Shown one piece after another: positions 39,815 to 48,497 of a stretch of 64,000 nucleotides of DNA. The notes beneath the pieces were generated by a model that ran no database searches, had not been told where the DNA came from, and was given only the letters and a program-made list of their open reading frames with translations. The DNA is from Chrysogorgia sp. JL179-B06 (taxonomy: Eukaryota > Cnidaria > Anthozoa > Scleralcyonacea > Chrysogorgiidae): the NCBI GenBank assembly GCA_035772405.1, contig JAYKKM010000439.1, positions 7,793,501 through 7,857,500 on the forward strand, in the 5' to 3' direction. Every line of letters begins with the position of its first letter. Within the stretch, counting starts at the first letter, position 1. The translations under genes were made by a program, and so were the position numbers.

Positions 39815-40752
39815 TTAGCTCACATCATATTCCTTCATCATATCTCTACCAACTAATATTATATCTCGGTTTGTCATATAACCAGAGATGATTTTAATAC
39901 CGTAAAACTCTATCAAAGATGGGTATTTGTAGGGTGCGATTAGCAATTCTGGTCGATGTGTTCCAAATATAGTTCCATAAGGAGATCCTATCTCTCTGTA
40001 GTTAGCTATGAGTCTGCTGACTTTATGTTGTTGACCCTAACATGGGAGTTATCCATCTGCCAATGTATTGATATCATATGTGTCTCAGTGGTGTCGATGT
40101 TATTTGGGATTGTGCATGTGTACCCCTTTACTGGATCGCCACCACCATACGATAATTTGTCAGTCTTACCTCCTTTGTACCCTATGTATTTGTCATGCGA
40201 TCCATCGTCGTTTGACACAATAGTCTCCCAATCTGACGTAGATACCCTCTTGACTAACCTCACTACCACAAAAATGGATATATCACAGTATTGCATGTGT
40301 GGACAGTTAAAGTGCATCCCAACTTCAAATGGAAAAGGTGAGGATAGTACAGGGGATAGGAATCTACGACTATGGTTAGCACCAATAATAGGACCATGTG
40401 CTAAATCATTTTGTACTAACATGTCTCCAATGGCTTTCACTTTGTTTGTCCTACTGTGGAGTACCGCGCTTGCGGCGTATCTCGTGGTGTCAAAATCAAA
40501 TAGGACGTTATAGGACTGTGTTTTAAAGTATTGTGGTAAATATACTAACTCTAATACTTTTTTACTGATAGCGTCCAAGTCATCGACTGGATCTGCTATG
40601 TTTTTGAGTGTTGATAGCGCCATATCTATGTCTCCAGACATCCTCCCACCGCTCACACTTAACTTAGGGTCACTGTCTAGATGTCTCTTCGCTCTTCTTA
40701 GTATTTTATCACTCTCGTAGTCTCTGTCCTCAAACCCATAACTTAGACTCAT
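39815..40752 (-). pseudogene. Polinton gene of unknown function with C-terminal frameshift
   Basis: The main frame runs from ATG 40750-40752 (MSLSYGFEDRDYESDKI) to a stop at about 40006. A good continuation follows in another frame to TAA at 39815-39817 (RLIANYREIGSPYG, then KEYDVS), about 62 residues. A one-base indel near 40010-40030 is the likely cause. The protein (about 310 residues) is soluble-looking and beta-rich (FVVVRLVKRVS, IDTTETHMISIHW), which could suit a structural protein. An apparent extension upstream (MCYNI) is just the promoter-like motif read in frame, so I set the start at 40752. Confidence 0.6.
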
Positions 40753-40756
40753 TATG

Positions 40757-42388
40757 TTATAACACATATTTGCTCACTAAATAGCCAGACACAGCAGAAA
40801 CCACTAGAACTAGCCCCAACTCTGTCGTGTTATCACCTGGTGACGCCTTTGATACCTCCAGACGGTGTGTCACCTTTGGTTTGTTGAGTGTCTCCTGATG
40901 TGTCACGTTTGATGTCAGACGGTGTTTCACCTTTGGTTTACTAAGTGTCTCCAGATGCTCTCCACCTTCTTGGTGAACTTTCTTAACCTCCGTCGTTTCC
41001 GTGTAGTTTAACCCACTGTTTACTCCAAACTTCATACTCTGCGTGGCAGTCTTCAATAGGTTGTTGTACCCAGCGATTTTGTTCTTGAGGATTACAACGT
41101 TACTCGGCATTAACCACGTAGACGGTGACAGTGCAAGGTTTTGGACAACGTTAGTGTCTTTAATCGACTTGTTCATGTTGAGAATCCACGTTGAAACGTC
41201 GTAGTTTATAACACTGTCCTCCACCAACTTGCGGAACTCTTGTTGAGTCTCTAGACTACCTGCTGAATCACCAACGACTGACACACGTGTCCTCGCTTGT
41301 GCACCAAGTGTGGAGTAAACAAAGGCTTCTATAGACTGGTTTAGGTATTGTCTCCCAATGTTGGTGAAACCATTCGACACCAGAGGAACGTATCGTTTGT
41401 AGTCGTTCTTAACGTCGTTAATCGTGAAGACTCTCTCCTCACCTGTTGTACCATCAGCAAGGACTTTACCCTGGTAGTAATGCTTTTTAGGAATCTTGTC
41501 TGTCTTACCATACAATTCTCCAGCATCAAACTCTCTACTTATCGATCTCATACTCTCACCACCTTCCATCCTTCTGAGAAGTCTTCTAACAGTAAAGTAC
41601 AGATGGAACCTCATCACACTTGTGATAACAGGGTGGACTTCTTGCGAGGGTGACAAGTGTTGTAACGACACTCCACAACAGAAACTTGCACAATATGTTG
41701 CAAACACGACTCTATAGTAGCTCTCGTTGTCGTCCCACTTTGACTTTGTCTTTGAAGTGGTGATTTGTAATATTGGTAGCTTTGAGAGAAAGTAGTTCTT
41801 TCGATTAACGAAGACTCTAAAGTTATTCACTGGGTAGTTCAACACGTTTTCCGTTGGATAACCATCCCAAAGTCCCCAGTGGTTCTTGCGACCTTTTGAT
41901 AATGGTTGGATAGTTCCACCAGATAGCCATATTTCTGGAAACTTGTCGTCGTGACCTTTTGGAGACTTGTTGTTGTGTAACCAAACCCACATACTCTTGT
42001 CGTTTTTGAAGGTATCACTAGTTATGTTAGTGCTTATGATGTCGTTGTTTCTAAAATATATGTCAACGCCATTAACCTCACCATCTTGTGAGACAGTTGG
42101 ATCGAACTCAAACTTGCTCAGAGTGATGTGAGGGTACTTTTTGACTAGATTCAGCTTAGCCACACGTACGGCGTTAGCTATCTCTTTCTGGTTAACTATC
42201 ATTGGTTTGTTTATCGTTAGATACCTAGTGTACTCCGGGTTACTCTTAAACCTACTTGAGTCTACACTAACGTCACCAATATTAGTTTTCGTCACGAAGA
42301 ATATATGTATATGCATATTGTCGTCAACGTCAAGAAAAAACCTATTCTTGTCAGCATAAGGATACTTTCTTTTGAAAGCATCCATCAT
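40757..42388 (-). CDS. Large Polinton protein with C-terminal membrane anchor, unknown
   Basis: 543 residues, the longest unbroken frame of the minus block. No motif I recognise. Residues 1-250 look globular and mixed alpha/beta, with aromatic-rich segments (MWVWLHNNKS, HWGLWDGYP). A Cys-containing hydrophobic stretch (FATYCASFCCGVSL) lies near 230. The tail has two related segments (KPKVKHRLTSNVTHQ, KPKVTHRLEVSKAS), then a final hydrophobic helix (LGLVLVVSAVSGYLVSKYV). A type II-like anchor at the extreme C-terminus suggests a membrane-tethered or virion-associated protein (inference). It starts 17 bp from the divergent gene at 42406. Confidence 0.72.
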   Translation of the reverse strand: MMDAFKRKYPYADKNRFFLDVDDNMHIHIFFVTKTNIGDVSVDSSRFKSNPEYTRYLTINKPMIVNQKEIANAVRVAKLNLVKKYPHITLSKFEFDPTVSQDGEVNGVDIYFRNNDIISTNITSDTFKNDKSMWVWLHNNKSPKGHDDKFPEIWLSGGTIQPLSKGRKNHWGLWDGYPTENVLNYPVNNFRVFVNRKNYFLSKLPILQITTSKTKSKWDDNESYYRVVFATYCASFCCGVSLQHLSPSQEVHPVITSVMRFHLYFTVRRLLRRMEGGESMRSISREFDAGELYGKTDKIPKKHYYQGKVLADGTTGEERVFTINDVKNDYKRYVPLVSNGFTNIGRQYLNQSIEAFVYSTLGAQARTRVSVVGDSAGSLETQQEFRKLVEDSVINYDVSTWILNMNKSIKDTNVVQNLALSPSTWLMPSNVVILKNKIAGYNNLLKTATQSMKFGVNSGLNYTETTEVKKVHQEGGEHLETLSKPKVKHRLTSNVTHQETLNKPKVTHRLEVSKASPGDNTTELGLVLVVSAVSGYLVSKYVL

Positions 42389-42405
42389 AACATACCGTAC
42401 GTTAT
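42389..42405. promoter_or_regulatory. 17-bp divergent promoter region
   Basis: Only ATAACATACCGTACGTT and TAT separate two divergent start codons. The plus-strand reading ACATACCGTACGTTAT fits the shared motif, and the sequence is nearly palindromic, so one site may serve both genes. Confidence 0.55.
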
Positions 42406-43047
42406 ATGAGAGTGGTAGTATTGATTAATGGCTCAACGAAAACTGTAGACCTACCAGAGTCAACTCTAGCAACTAACTTAGACCCTCACTTACTAGTGAA
42501 GGAGGTAACCATCTTTTGGGACTACGTTAACGTAACCACAGATAACAACAAGATAACTTACGACAGTAGTGAACACATTTTTAGTCCTGGGTACCACACC
42601 TTTAAAATGATCGCCGACGACTTGAAAGAGTTAGGAGACGTCAAGCTAGTAGCTAACAGATATGACTCGACGTGTACGATAACAACTGATCAACAAATAG
42701 AACTGTTTAAATTTGGACAACTCTTAGGATTTGACGAAACCACTACAATAGCCACCACAAAAACCAGTCCTAACGTTGTTAACGTTAACAGAGGACTGAA
42801 ATACATACAAGTAACATCTAATATTGTGGACAGATCTAATAACATAGTTAATGGTAGCAAAAGTGATTGTATCGCAGTACTGCCAATAACTAGCACACAG
42901 ACATTAAAGGGCTCTGTACAACGTTTTGGTGTTGGGTCGAAAATCCCAATAAACAAAGGAGTCATCAACCAACTAGAGTTCAAGATAACAGATCAGGACG
43001 ATAACAGTATTAACGTTGGTGATATATGGACACAGAGCAAGAACTAA
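42406..43047 (+). CDS. Beta-rich structural protein, minor capsid or spike candidate (Polinton)
   Basis: 213 residues, ATG at 42406. Strand-rich and low in charged helices: it opens VVVLINGSTKTVDLPE, has a middle DDLKELG helix, then GLKYIQVTSNIVDRS and a final NQLEFKITDQDDNSI. This end pattern (a short strand pair closing with ...FKITD.....) recalls the single jelly-roll penton or spike proteins of Polinton-like viruses. The likeness is by eye and weak. The last 22 bp overlap the integrase start. Confidence 0.5.
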   Translation: MRVVVLINGSTKTVDLPESTLATNLDPHLLVKEVTIFWDYVNVTTDNNKITYDSSEHIFSPGYHTFKMIADDLKELGDVKLVANRYDSTCTITTDQQIELFKFGQLLGFDETTTIATTKTSPNVVNVNRGLKYIQVTSNIVDRSNNIVNGSKSDCIAVLPITSTQTLKGSVQRFGVGSKIPINKGVINQLEFKITDQDDNSINVGDIWTQSKN

Positions 43048-44111
43048 GAGATATTTACTACAACCCATCAACTGGTTACCAGTCTGCTGAGAGGCTGTAC
43101 CAAAAGGCACAAGAAGACGGTCTAAACGTTAGTAGGGCAAAGATAAAGGATTGGCTAAAATCTCAAGACACGTACACTAGGTACAAACCAGTTGTTAAGA
43201 AACACAAGTTTAGAAAAACATTTGTTGACTATCTAGGTGAGCAGATACAGATGGATTTGGTCGATATGGGTAAGTACAAGCACAAGAACAATGGGTACTA
43301 CTGGATACTAACAGCCACTGAGATCCTTAGTAGGTATGCGTTTACCATACCTGTCTACAGGAAAGACACAGAAAACATGACTAAGGCTGTCGCAAAGTTA
43401 CTGGAGAAGGCTAAGGTTAGATTTGGTGAGTATCCAAAGCTGGTTCAGTTCGACGATGGTAAGGAATTCTACAACGTTGGTGTGAAGGATCTGTTGGATA
43501 AACACAACGTAAAATACTTCAGCACGAACTCTGATAAAAAGGCAGCAGTCGTGGAACGGTTCAACAGAACACTCAAGACGTCTATGTGGAAGTACTTCTA
43601 CAGTAAAGGAACGTACAAGTGGATAGACATTTTAGACCAGCTCGTTGAGAATTACAATAATACCAAACACAGTACTATTCTAATGAAACCTAAAGACGTT
43701 AGTAAGAAAAACGAGAGTGAAGTATGGACGACATTGTTTGGACACCATTTCGGTGACTACCCACTGCCAAAGTTTAAAGTAGGTGATACTGTCAGGATAT
43801 CAAAGTACAAGAGCATATTCGCAAAGGGTTACGAGGCTAACTTCACCGAGGAGCTATTCAAAGTATCAAAGGTTGTGCGTGGTGACCCTACCGTGTACGA
43901 GATAGAGGACCATGAAGGGGAACCCATCATCGGTAAGTTCTATGAGGAAGAGTTATCAGCTGTTGATAAAAAAGACGACGTATATAAAGTCGAGAAGATA
44001 GTGAAGAGAAAGAAAGTGGGAGGTAAGAAAATGGTCTTAGTCAAGTGGCTTGGCTATGACAGTAAACACAACTCATGGATACCAGAGAGTGATATTCAAA
44101 ACATCGAGTAG
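43026..44111 (+). CDS. Polinton integrase (retroviral-type DDE with chromodomain)
   Basis: 361 residues. N-terminal helical segment, then an rve-type core: Asp 77 in IQMDLVDMG, Asp 143 in VQFDDGKEFYN, Glu 177 in AAVVERFNRTLK, followed by WIDILDQLVENYNNTKHST, as in Polinton c-integrases. An SH3-like region follows (FKVGDTVRISKYKSIFAKGY), then a C-terminal chromodomain (about 318-358, YKVEKIV ... VLVKWLGYDSKHNSWIPE). It joins element ends to host DNA, leaving the 6-bp duplication; the chromodomain may steer to methylated histone. The frame is intact with all three acidic residues. Confidence 0.95.
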   Translation: MDTEQELRDIYYNPSTGYQSAERLYQKAQEDGLNVSRAKIKDWLKSQDTYTRYKPVVKKHKFRKTFVDYLGEQIQMDLVDMGKYKHKNNGYYWILTATEILSRYAFTIPVYRKDTENMTKAVAKLLEKAKVRFGEYPKLVQFDDGKEFYNVGVKDLLDKHNVKYFSTNSDKKAAVVERFNRTLKTSMWKYFYSKGTYKWIDILDQLVENYNNTKHSTILMKPKDVSKKNESEVWTTLFGHHFGDYPLPKFKVGDTVRISKYKSIFAKGYEANFTEELFKVSKVVRGDPTVYEIEDHEGEPIIGKFYEEELSAVDKKDDVYKVEKIVKRKKVGGKKMVLVKWLGYDSKHNSWIPESDIQNIE

Positions 44112-44117
44112 TATATA

Positions 44118-44567
44118 ATGACTGAAGGAGGGTTCGATGAAATCGGAATGCAAGATCGTAACGAGTTTGGTAATTATACGGACGAAAAGTTAGAAGAAGA
44201 GTTCGACATGCTTAATAATATAATCACAGAAGATGAGACAGGACTAGAACTTAGTAGCACACATAGCAGAATCATCAGGATAAAACAAGAGATAGAGAGG
44301 AGAGTTATAGATCGTAGATTACAAGACAGGATCAGACATGTGGAGACGTCATTCATAGACAACGACGACGGAACAGTGTTAATAACTAATAAAGGAACCA
44401 CCACTAATGCTCCAGCAGTAGTGCTTGACGAACCGGTTACATATGGTGACGTCCACGACGAGAGTTTTAATTTAGCTTTCGAAGACGCTATCGAAATCGA
44501 AAGAAGACTGAAAAAACTAAACGAACTCAACAAAAAGTTGGTAAGAAAATGGTATAAAAAGAACTGA
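44118..44567 (+). CDS. Acidic helical protein (Polinton, unknown), possibly fused by frameshift to the next frame
   Basis: 149 residues, ATG at 44118 after GTAGTATATA. The N-terminal part is acidic (TDEKLEEEFDMLNN); the end is basic and helical (RRLKKLNELNKKLVRKWYKKN). It stops at 44565-44567. The next frame has no ATG near its start and opens in the +1 frame over this gene's tail, so the two may be one product made by +1 frameshifting or split by an indel. Confidence 0.6.
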   Translation: MTEGGFDEIGMQDRNEFGNYTDEKLEEEFDMLNNIITEDETGLELSSTHSRIIRIKQEIERRVIDRRLQDRIRHVETSFIDNDDGTVLITNKGTTTNAPAVVLDEPVTYGDVHDESFNLAFEDAIEIERRLKKLNELNKKLVRKWYKKN

Positions 44568-44577
44568 TCTAATAGGT

Positions 44578-45534
44578 TTGAAAATACGTAAACTGTATAG
44601 CAAAAGACTCGGTAATGATGAAATATCAAGGGATATAGTTAATAGGTCATACGTGACTACCTCAAAATCTATTCTTTTCAAACCGATAAACGAAGCCGGT
44701 GAGTATTTGAAACCTAAACTAATTCTAAAACTTGGAAAAAATGGTTTGATCTACAGTAAAGACAGTAGAAGTAAAAGTGCGATTGAGCAGTTCAAGAAGT
44801 TAGTTGAACAAATCCCTAACACCTCAACTAACGTTACAGGAAACACCTCAACTAACGTTACAGAAAACGAAGACACCACAGATTCAAGTAACTTCCCAGT
44901 AGTTGAAACAAAAGTGATTGACAATAATGTATTTGGGTTAACAGAAAAAGAAAATAGTGAGCTACGAGGTGTCCTAAACCAAAACAACGGTATCGATCCA
45001 GACACTAGACCACAATTTCTAGCAATTCAAGCCGACCATTTTCAGGACACAATTGACAAGACCGCAGACGATATGAATAGAGAGAAATACGGTTCCGTAA
45101 AGAGGACAGAATTGTATGAGCGATTGACAGGTCTCAAGATAGCTAGGGACCGAACCTTAGAACAATTGGAACGTGAGGAGGTTAGAGAACAACAAGAAGA
45201 GGACATCACTCGGTTACAAAAAATAAAGAAGTGGTTTAGAGAAAATTGGTTAGGCGCTTCAGCTTTAGGAATAACCATAGCCTCTTTCATCACCACGATT
45301 ATAATATCCGCTAGAAGCGTAGTCTTCAAAGGTGGTCAAACACTTGGAAAACTAGGGAAAGCTATAGCTAATCTAGCCACAAAGGCTGGCCCTCTACTGG
45401 CTGGACTGCTAAACGTGGTGGCGACTGCGCTAAAGTGGGGAGCTGCAGGCATATCTTGGTTAGCGTCCAATTTATGGATCCTAGCGATAGCACTAGCTTG
45501 GTTCGTCTACGACCAGTACAAACAGAGGAAATAA
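44578..45534 (+). CDS. Membrane protein with glycine/alanine-rich helices (Polinton, unknown)
   Basis: About 318 residues; the open frame begins after a stop at 44542-44544 and has no ATG until well inside, so the start given is a TTG. The N-terminal half is polar with two NTSTNVT repeats. A charged coiled coil follows (LEQLEREEVREQQEEDITRLQ). After it come several hydrophobic segments (LGASALGITIASFITTIII, AGPLLAGLLNVVATALKW, LWILAIALAWFVYDQY). This multi-helix tail resembles membrane-active virion proteins of Polinton-like viruses, but the family is not recognised. Confidence 0.62.
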   Translation: MKIRKLYSKRLGNDEISRDIVNRSYVTTSKSILFKPINEAGEYLKPKLILKLGKNGLIYSKDSRSKSAIEQFKKLVEQIPNTSTNVTGNTSTNVTENEDTTDSSNFPVVETKVIDNNVFGLTEKENSELRGVLNQNNGIDPDTRPQFLAIQADHFQDTIDKTADDMNREKYGSVKRTELYERLTGLKIARDRTLEQLEREEVREQQEEDITRLQKIKKWFRENWLGASALGITIASFITTIIISARSVVFKGGQTLGKLGKAIANLATKAGPLLAGLLNVVATALKWGAAGISWLASNLWILAIALAWFVYDQYKQRK

Positions 45535-45535
45535 A

Positions 45536-45552
45536 ACATGTGTTATAATATA
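45536..45552 (+). promoter_or_regulatory. Polinton promoter-like motif before the capsid gene
   Basis: ACATGTGTTATAATATA, ending 4 bp before ATG 45557. It is the clearest copy of the shared motif. Confidence 0.65.
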
Positions 45553-45556
45553 TAGT

Positions 45557-46796
45557 ATGAATACTAACGAAAAAGAGTTGCTTCCTGGATATAGACGTCG
45601 CGAAATTTCTACTATCAAAGGCATAAGAGCCCGTAATGTTGTAACGCTAAACCCCAACAAAGCCAATCCAGGGGAAGAGTTATACATCGATATCCCGAAA
45701 ACAAAGGGTAACACTTGTTTGGTACCCTCTAGTCTCCATATTCTATTCGACTTTAAGAGTTCGAATGCGAAATCATGGTTTCTTAACAACCTTTCGAAAC
45801 TACTATTTGAGAGACTGGTGGTAAAACTAGCTGGTGAGTCCGTGTACGACAATAGTGGTGAAAGCGTCATCGGTACGTACAAAGACCTCTGGAAACCTAA
45901 CAGTGAGCGAGATCAGATGGTCGAATACGGTATAGCAAACGAGAACCTTCGAAAGTTAATCTCAAAGGATGACAGTGGTGCAGCCAGTGGAGACGTGCAA
46001 AAAGTTAGTGATGGTCTGATGTTCTCCATCCATAACACTAAACAAAAGGTTCAAATCGACAAGATTCTAGAAGATCATGGTCTATACGCACCATACAACA
46101 TGAACAACAATTTCAGGTATATAATCACACTCCCAAAAGCGTCTGATATTATGGTGGCTCAATCTGGATCAGCTGTGGCTAGCTATACGTTGGAGAACCT
46201 CGAGTTGGAGTACGAAACTATCGAGAATCAAGAGATTGCTGATGAAGTATCATCTCTATACGCGTCCGGAAGGTCTCTATCATACGAACACATCACACTA
46301 ATGAAGACTGTAGAGTGGGATAAGGGAATCACACTCGTAAACGAGAACATTAACCTACCAAGAAAATCAATGAAAGCCGTCGTTCTACTCTTCACAAATA
46401 AGATAAGAACTGACAGCGAGGTGTTCGTCTACCCAAACATAGAGTCGGTGAAACTCACTATTGAAGGTGTACCAAACATGGTATACAGTCAAGGAATACC
46501 AAAATCAAGACTCTGGGGAGAAGCGAAAAGACTATTCGGACAAGGACGTAGACTCCGACCAGCATATGACTGTTCAAAAGTTTTACAAAGACGGTTTCGC
46601 TTTGGTTGTTGACCTTAGATCTATCGAAGATAACGTGAAAGTTGCAACTGGAAAAAGGATCGTGAACACCCAGTCAGGAATATTGATGGAAATCAATAAA
46701 GAAGCCACAGCAGCGAACGTTATGTGCAGAATATTCGTGCTCTCCGATGGTCTCGTAAACTTCATCAACAACGACCTACAATCAATCCAGTACTAA
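45557..46796 (+). pseudogene. Probable Polinton major capsid protein, with a frameshift
   Basis: Two overlapping frames (45557-46612 and 46461-46796) together give about 413 residues. The first opens MNTNEKELLPGY and has long strand-rich segments (VTLNPNKANPGEELYID, TLENLELEYETIENQE, NLPRKSMKAVVLLFT). The second finishes with QKFYKDGFALVVDLRSIED and DGLVNFINNDLQSIQY. The change of frame lies near 46550-46570. The composition, two similar beta-rich halves and the position directly before the packaging ATPase fit the double jelly-roll capsid of Polintons. A minor capsid role is the alternative. No frame was repaired here. Confidence 0.6.
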
Positions 46797-46812
46797 ACAT
46801 ATAGTATTCTAT
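46797..46812 (+). promoter_or_regulatory. Polinton promoter-like motif before the ATPase gene
   Basis: ACATATAGTATTCTAT directly before ATG 46813. Confidence 0.55.
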
Positions 46813-47451
46813 ATGAAAACACCTTTTAACATGCTAATTGTTGGTATGACAGCCTGCGGTAAAACGCACTACCTCTTGGATATGATAGAGAAAGACTACA
46901 TGAATCACTTCGATTTCGTCATTCTTATATGCCCAACGTTCGAATGGAATAAGACGTACATAGAGTGGAAATACTTGAGAGACCCAGACTTTATCGCTAT
47001 CCAGTGTGAGCAAGATAAGGTCAACGTAATCCTTAAACATGTGACTGACACTTATAAAGGTACCAACTCACTAATAATATTAGATGATTGTGCTGGTGGG
47101 CAGGACGTCAAAAACAGAACAAGCGAACTAGTTAAACTAGCTTTTAGTGCTAGACACTACAACCTATCCACAATAGTTATAACACAACAACTAACCTCAA
47201 TTAGTAAACCATATCGTGAAAACATCTCAAAGTTAGTAACATTCTACAACCCTAACAGAAACGATATGAAAATTATCGTAGACGATTATCTCAACGGAGT
47301 TGATAAAGTGGAAATTCAGAAAATAATAAAACAGTTGAAAGACAACGAGTACGCAAGATTGGAGATACTTCTAAGGCATCCATACTCATACGAAATAGTC
47401 ATTCCGCAAAAACAAAACATATCGTATATTATAGGACATGCCAAGACGTAA
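46813..47451 (+). CDS. Genome-packaging ATPase (FtsK/HerA, A32-like), Polinton
   Basis: 212 residues. Walker A is GMTACGKTH (residues 11-19), Walker B LIILDDCAGG (about 87-96), and a sensor-like ITQQLTSI lies near 138. It is short and without other domains, as expected for the packaging ATPases of Polintons, virophages and adenovirus-like systems, which drive DNA into preformed capsids. It follows the probable capsid gene by 16 bp and overlaps the next gene by 14 bp, consistent with a late packaging module. Confidence 0.93.
   Translation: MKTPFNMLIVGMTACGKTHYLLDMIEKDYMNHFDFVILICPTFEWNKTYIEWKYLRDPDFIAIQCEQDKVNVILKHVTDTYKGTNSLIILDDCAGGQDVKNRTSELVKLAFSARHYNLSTIVITQQLTSISKPYRENISKLVTFYNPNRNDMKIIVDDYLNGVDKVEIQKIIKQLKDNEYARLEILLRHPYSYEIVIPQKQNISYIIGHAKT
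47417..47435 (+). promoter_or_regulatory. Polinton promoter-like motif inside the ATPase end
   Basis: ACATATCGTATATTATAGG, within the ATPase coding end and 2 bp before ATG 47438. Conservation here despite coding overlap argues for function. Confidence 0.58.
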
Positions 47452-47986
47452 GACAAAAAATCCTGAAACAATTGACGAACTCATCGAAGACATCCAAGAA
47501 GCAGAACAGGAAGTGATCGACGAACCACAAATCGATACATCACAAGTTGACGACACTCCGCAAACTGATGTAGACAATAAACGAAACGAACTAAAAAGAC
47601 TCTCAGAAGATGGTGAGATAGACCAATCCGTCGCCTATATCAAAAAGGCTTCATCTAAAGTTATCAACAAGATCTATGAAGAATGGGAGGTAAAAAGAAT
47701 GGAGAAAGCGAACGCGTTCCTATGTGATCTTTTAATAAGTAAATTCGCACACGCGTTAGGAGGGTTCAACGCTATTGAATCACCTGAAAAGCTCGAAAAA
47801 GAGTTGATTACTGATCAACTACTTAAAAGAGATGTAGAGAAGATTATATCATATATATCCCCCTACCTCCCTTACTTAGGGTTGTTATCAGGTGGACTAA
47901 CAACTAGTAAACACGTACTAAGTCACATGGCTAGAGGGGAAACCCCTGAGGGAGAACCTCCGAACGAAGGAGACAGTACTATCTAA
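47438..47986 (+). CDS. Acidic helical Polinton protein, unknown
   Basis: 182 residues. A short basic start (MPRRKTKN) leads to a strongly acidic stretch (ELIEDIQEAEQEVIDEPQID), a helical middle (KVINKIYEEWEVKRMEK) and a C-terminal hydrophobic segment (ISYISPYLPYLGLLSGGL) with an acidic/proline tail. No family recognised. Position next to the ATPase suggests a packaging or virion role, by inference only. Confidence 0.65.
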   Translation: MPRRKTKNPETIDELIEDIQEAEQEVIDEPQIDTSQVDDTPQTDVDNKRNELKRLSEDGEIDQSVAYIKKASSKVINKIYEEWEVKRMEKANAFLCDLLISKFAHALGGFNAIESPEKLEKELITDQLLKRDVEKIISYISPYLPYLGLLSGGLTTSKHVLSHMARGETPEGEPPNEGDSTI

Positions 47987-48183
47987 TTACAATATTAGCG
48001 AGTCGAAGACGATGTATCACACTACTATGTTCTTCAAGACGGAACGTGTGACAAACGACACAGCTGTGTCACTTCTTCCGGATACATTGTCTTAGATTCC
48101 TAACGGATCTGACTTTTGGGAAACCGTCCTGGTATCGCCATGTTCTATACTACTCTCCATGTCTCCAGCGCTCATACAAAGTA
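47987..48183. other. Intergenic region with a hairpin sharing the element's terminal motif
   Basis: No gene. A hairpin (about 48143-48213; arms CTATACTACTCTCCATG and inverse, and CAGCGCTCAT/ATGAGCGCTG) repeats the terminal AGTAGTATAGAA of the element in an internal place and runs into the start of the last gene. Confidence 0.7.
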
Positions 48184-48423
48184 ATGAGCGCTGAATCCAT
48201 GGAGAGTAGTATAGAACGTTTGGAATCAGTAGAGGAAAAGATAACGAGACTCAACGAAGAGTTGTTATTTACCTACCAGATTATAGAGATGAAACGAGCA
48301 CTATTCGCTAAGAGCAGTGCAAAACGTATAAAACAAGACAAGAGGTTTAGGAGTACTGTATTCGGGAAAAGGATCATCAGTCACAACAGAGAGTTGCGGC
48401 GGCTTCTACATGCTAATACTTGA
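48184..48423 (+). CDS. Small coiled-coil protein at the right end of the Polinton
   Basis: 79 residues (ATG 48184). Heptad-like leucines and charged residues (SSIERLESVEEKITRLNEEL) give way to a basic tail (KRIKQDKRFRSTVFGKR, HNRELRRLLHANT). It starts inside the hairpin just described. A small basic, coiled-coil protein at the terminus could bind the element ends, for example as a terminal-protein partner, but this is only an inference. No recognised family. Confidence 0.6.
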   Translation: MSAESMESSIERLESVEEKITRLNEELLFTYQIIEMKRALFAKSSAKRIKQDKRFRSTVFGKRIISHNRELRRLLHANT

Positions 48424-48497
48424 AAAACTATTCCTGGAAATGCGTGATGGTTTTCGAGTTTAATTTACTTAACGAATTTTATTTCGTATCGTTTTAG

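Noticed and set aside
40753..40767. Start of the 39815-40752 gene at the upstream ATG (MCYNI)
   Set aside because: Those codons coincide with the conserved promoter-like motif; the next ATG (40752) fits the spacing of the other genes.
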